Part shown: piece by piece, positions 61,519 to 64,000 of the stretch
Layout of the letters: the number at the start of each line of letters is the position of its first letter
Numbering within the stretch: the first letter of the stretch is position 1
Source: Cohnella nanjingensis
GTDB taxonomy: Bacteria; Bacillota; Bacilli; Paenibacillales; Paenibacillaceae
DNA length: 64,000 nucleotides
NCBI RefSeq assembly: GCF_014212125.1
Contig: NZ_JACJVP010000045.1
Coordinates: 9,842-73,841 of the forward strand
Reading direction: 5' to 3'
Made by a program: the position numbers and the translations under genes
Notes under the pieces: model-generated
What the model saw: the letters and a program-made list of their open reading frames with translations, nothing else
What the model was told of the DNA's origin: nothing
The model's database searches: none

Positions 61519-62442
61519 GTGTACATCCAGCTCCGCGAAGTCGAGGAGACGTACCAGACGGAAGAAGCTTGCGCGCTTGCGTTATTTCGAGCGAAGTGGC
61601 CGAGCGGCTTTCGTTGCCCGATATGCGCACACCCGGATTACTACCTCATCCGCACGCGACAGCATCCGCTATTTGAATGCCGACATTGTACGCACCAGAC
61701 TTCGCTGATCGCCGGCACCATCATGGAATGTACGCGGACGCCGCTTTGCAAATGGTTCCAAGCCATGCAACTCATGTCCCTTGGCGTGAGCGCGACAGAA
61801 TTGATGGAACGGATTTGCGTGACGTACAAGACGGCCTGGCTGATCAATCACAAACTGCGTCACGCCATGATGCATGCCAACGGGCGCGTCCTGCTAGCAG
61901 CCCATATTCATATACAAAACGACATGTACACGGGCTCTCCTTACCTTTCCAGTCTCGTTCCGCACGAGAAGGATCAGCCAATTATCGCGGGCGCGGAGAT
62001 GGATGACGAAGGGAAAGTCGAGAAGATCGTGATGAGGCAAGTTGGACGCGGTTTCTGCAGGTCCCGCTTTCCGGATCGTGCTGCAGGAGAGCATTTTGCA
62101 ACGCAGCATGTGGCTTCGAACCCTATTTCGGTGGTGATTACGCCGCGTCCATCGAAGCAATATTGCGTTGCGCTTGCCCTCATGTGCCGGCAAGCTTTTC
62201 GCTGGCTCAGCGCCACCTTCCGAGGGATAGGAGCCAAGCACCTGCAAGCCTATTTGGATGAATTCTGTTATCGTACCAACCTGTCCGCCGGCAAAAGAGA
62301 GTTGATGGACAATCTTCCGGCACTCTGTGCGCAGACCATAACCATTACCTATCGACAGTTGACCCGACGCAAGCCATTTTCACATCCCGCCGGTGATTTC
62401 CATACGCCGCAACGAATCGCTAACGGCAGAGCTGTCGCGTAA
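61519..62442 (+). CDS. IS1595-like transposase-derived protein, probably catalytically inactive
   Basis: The 307-residue protein has an N-terminal zinc ribbon of the IS1595 transposase type (FRCPICAHPDY with Cys33/Cys36; FECRHCTHQTS with Cys54/Cys57), the usual central helices (WFQAMQLMSLGVSATELM), and the C-terminal ISXO2-type motif HLQAYLDEFCYR (241-252). The segment expected to carry the first catalytic acids (family VDETYIGG) reads QNDMYTGS at 133-140, and the later D-motif region reads ITPRPSKQY, so the DDE triad seems lost. GTG 61519 has tggagga upstream. No terminal inverted repeats were seen. An intact frame with its own promoter suggests domestication. Confidence 0.75.
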   Translation: MYIQLREVEETYQTEEACALALFRAKWPSGFRCPICAHPDYYLIRTRQHPLFECRHCTHQTSLIAGTIMECTRTPLCKWFQAMQLMSLGVSATELMERICVTYKTAWLINHKLRHAMMHANGRVLLAAHIHIQNDMYTGSPYLSSLVPHEKDQPIIAGAEMDDEGKVEKIVMRQVGRGFCRSRFPDRAAGEHFATQHVASNPISVVITPRPSKQYCVALALMCRQAFRWLSATFRGIGAKHLQAYLDEFCYRTNLSAGKRELMDNLPALCAQTITITYRQLTRRKPFSHPAGDFHTPQRIANGRAVA

Positions 62443-62689
62443 TGCCCTCCATTACTTCATGAAAGCTCGATATTTGAGCATCTGCCCATATGAGAAATCC
62501 TCAAACGAATGTGAATAACCACACAAGTGTAACGCTGTGAACTCCTGAAAAAATGCCTTATGTATGGGTCTGAGATTAAAGCCTGATCTTACGATTTCGA
62601 ACGATTCTTGTTCGAGATATTCTGTATGCATACGCACGATAGGCCGATCCCACGAGTACACTAGAGCGAACACGAGCGCACCTAGCGCA

Positions 62690-62877
62690 CCTGAGCGAAG
62701 GGGATTTCGTGCAAAGGAGCTATTCGGTAGAAGTCAGCCCGATAGTCGTACGATGTCGTACATAGACTTAGTAGTACGCGTTGCAGTAACGATGTAGGTG
62801 CACATTCAAGGAACTTTTCTCATAACGGTCGCAGAAACGCTTGCTTCCTGAGCGAAAGGGATATCGTGCAAAAGGAG
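62690..62877. repeat. Two direct copies of a ~30-bp dispersed repeat
   Basis: cctgagcgaaggggatttcg (62690) and cctgagcgaaagggatatcg (62847), each continuing tgcaaa(a)gga, are near-identical and 157 bp apart. The spacer contains related cgaacacgagcg pieces. In the 62443-62922 gap I see only these repeats and a 73-codon minus-strand frame without support. Confidence 0.65.
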
Positions 62878-62883
62878 GAAATG

Positions 62884-62917
62884 AAGAGTAGCCCCCCACT
62901 CACGAAGAGCTACTCTT
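62884..62917 (-). terminator. Hairpin downstream of the MFS gene
   Basis: AAGAGTAGC (62884-62892) pairs perfectly with GCTACTCTT (62909-62917). On the minus strand it follows the MFS stop by six bases, but only a short pyrimidine run (catttcctcctttt) comes after. Confidence 0.5.
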
Positions 62918-62922
62918 GTAGG

Positions 62923-64000
62923 CTAATTCAATGAAGCGCGCCGGAAGTGGACGAAGAGAAAGCCGACGGCGGCCGCTAGGGCGAAGCCCGATCCGAGGCG
63001 GAACACCGCGGCGAATCCGAAGGCGTCGTAGAGCCATCCGCCCATCGTGCCTGCGATCAGGCCGGCGATGCCGGTCCAGACGACGCCGAACAGCGCTTGG
63101 CCGGAGGAGCGGAAGTCGTCGGTGATGATCGACTGCAGGTAGCGCAGCGCGGTGATGTAGTAGATGCCGAACGTCACGCTATGCATCGTCTGGATGACGA
63201 CGAACCAGGCCGGCTCGTGAATGAAGCTCAGCAAGCCCAGTCGCACCATATAGAGGGCGCTCGCCAGCGCTAGCAGCGGAATCTCCTTGAAGCGGTGGCC
63301 GAACTTGGCCAAGAGGAAGAAGATCGGAATCTCGCTGGCCGCCGAAGCGAGCCAGGCGCCGCCGATGAGCGAGTCGCTGGCGCCCAGCTGCCGCATGGCG
63401 ACGGCCAGGAAGCCTTCGTTCATCCGGTGGGCGACGGAGACGAGCGCGACCAGCCCGAAGAAGATGAGGGTCTCCTTGCGCCGGAGGATCGTCCACAGGC
63501 CGCCGAACTGAAACTTGCCCATCTTCGTCTGGAAGTCCGCGATGAGCAGCGAGAACGTCAGCGAGATCAGCACCGTGCCCAGCGCCAGCCATAGCGTCCA
63601 GTCGGAGCCGATCTGCTTGAGCAGGAGGCCGAAGAGGAGCGAGCACAAGGCAAACCCGAGCGACCCGAACATCCGGATGGAGGGGAAGCTGCGGTTCATG
63701 CGGCTGGCCGCGAGCAGCGTCATGCTGTCCATCATCGAATTGACGGGCGTCTGGAACAGGTAGAAGAGCGCCATCAGCACCGCGATCGGCGTGAATTCGC
63801 GCTGAGGCAGCAGCAAGGCGAGCGCGATCAGCTGGCCTAGGAAGATCAGGTTCAAGACGCGGCGCAGGCCGCGGGACTTGTCGCTGGCGATGCCGGCGAG
63901 CAGGTTGGCGAAGATGGACAGCATCGGTCCGATCGAGTAGACGGCTCCGATCTGCAGCTTGGTGAAGCCGATATCGTCGAAGTAGAGCGGGAAGAAGGTG
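62923..64000 (-). CDS. MFS transporter (MFS_1-like), 5' end beyond the window
   Basis: The gene is cut by the window edge; the frame continues from the internal ATG at 63924 through to 64000 (TFFPLYFDDIGFTKLQIGAV). At least 358 residues with about 11 membrane segments are present (GQLIALALLLPQ, MFGSLGFALCSLLFGLLL, FFGLVALVSVAHRMNEGFLA). The sequence resembles the 3-phenylpropionate/nucleoside-permease-like branch of MFS. Substrate unknown. Confidence 0.85.
   Translation of the reverse strand, partial: TFFPLYFDDIGFTKLQIGAVYSIGPMLSIFANLLAGIASDKSRGLRRVLNLIFLGQLIALALLLPQREFTPIAVLMALFYLFQTPVNSMMDSMTLLAASRMNRSFPSIRMFGSLGFALCSLLFGLLLKQIGSDWTLWLALGTVLISLTFSLLIADFQTKMGKFQFGGLWTILRRKETLIFFGLVALVSVAHRMNEGFLAVAMRQLGASDSLIGGAWLASAASEIPIFFLLAKFGHRFKEIPLLALASALYMVRLGLLSFIHEPAWFVVIQTMHSVTFGIYYITALRYLQSIITDDFRSSGQALFGVVWTGIAGLIAGTMGGWLYDAFGFAAVFRLGSGFALAAAVGFLFVHFRRASLN

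Noticed and set aside
62452..62673. 73-codon minus-strand frame after the transposase-derived gene
   Set aside because: No ribosome site, no recognisable domain, low-GC intergenic sequence.

Overview
The window is a stretch of a GC-rich, endospore-forming Bacillota chromosome, most likely Paenibacillaceae (Cohnella or Paenibacillus type). The sporulation genes (spoIVFA, spoIVFB, spo0B, bofC, spoVB, a LysM coat-like protein, a CotH-type protein) and the gene order rplU-prp-rpmA-spo0B-obg / ruvABC-queA-tgt-yajC / secDF-recJ-apt-relA-dtd / hisS-aspS-tcdA-rarA follow the conserved Bacillus backbone. RuvC, high GC and GTG/TTG starts fit Paenibacillaceae. The genus is an inference.

1-7.2 kb: spoIVFA-spoIVFB (sigma-K processing), RNase G, then rplU with an L21-type leader, prp and rpmA (Prp trims the N-terminal extension of L27), spo0B and obgE. 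7.3-12.1 kb: an amino-acid operon from a strong promoter (ACT protein, hom, thrB, pheA, branched-chain aminotransferase). 12.3-15.4 kb: a repeat-rich LysM protein and bofC. 15.6-15.95 kb: a tandem array of 51-bp palindromic repeats. 16.1-23.4 kb: ruvC-ruvA-ruvB-DUF393-SpoIID/LytB protein-queA-tgt-yajC. 23.5-28.9 kb: mixed-strand block with a PAP2 phosphatase, an MBL hydrolase, TIGR04086 and DUF421 membrane proteins, spoVB and comN. 29-35.4 kb: secD-secF, a CDF transporter, recJ, apt.

35.6-46.8 kb is the main accessory region. An OmpR-type two-component system is followed by a second palindromic repeat array, then a GT39 glycosyltransferase, a GT2 glycosyltransferase, galU and a MacAB-like exporter. 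Both the response-regulator gene and the GT39 gene have 11-bp-spaced TTCAG direct repeats ending exactly 10 bp before the -10 hexamer. This predicts an autoregulated envelope-glycosylation regulon. The sensor kinase, GT39 and the exporter adaptor all carry Gly/Asn/Ala-rich low-complexity inserts.

47-61.2 kb: relA-dtd, hemZ, a T-box-controlled hisS-aspS operon, tcdA, two small orphan genes, a CotH-family gene, rarA and a CNNM/CorC-type CBS protein. 61.3-62.9 kb is lower in GC and holds an IS1595-like transposase-derived gene whose promoter carries a GAAC-N4-GTTC (LexA-type) palindrome, plus dispersed repeats. A second such palindrome precedes rarA. The window ends in a truncated MFS transporter. 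No rRNA, tRNA or CRISPR array was seen.
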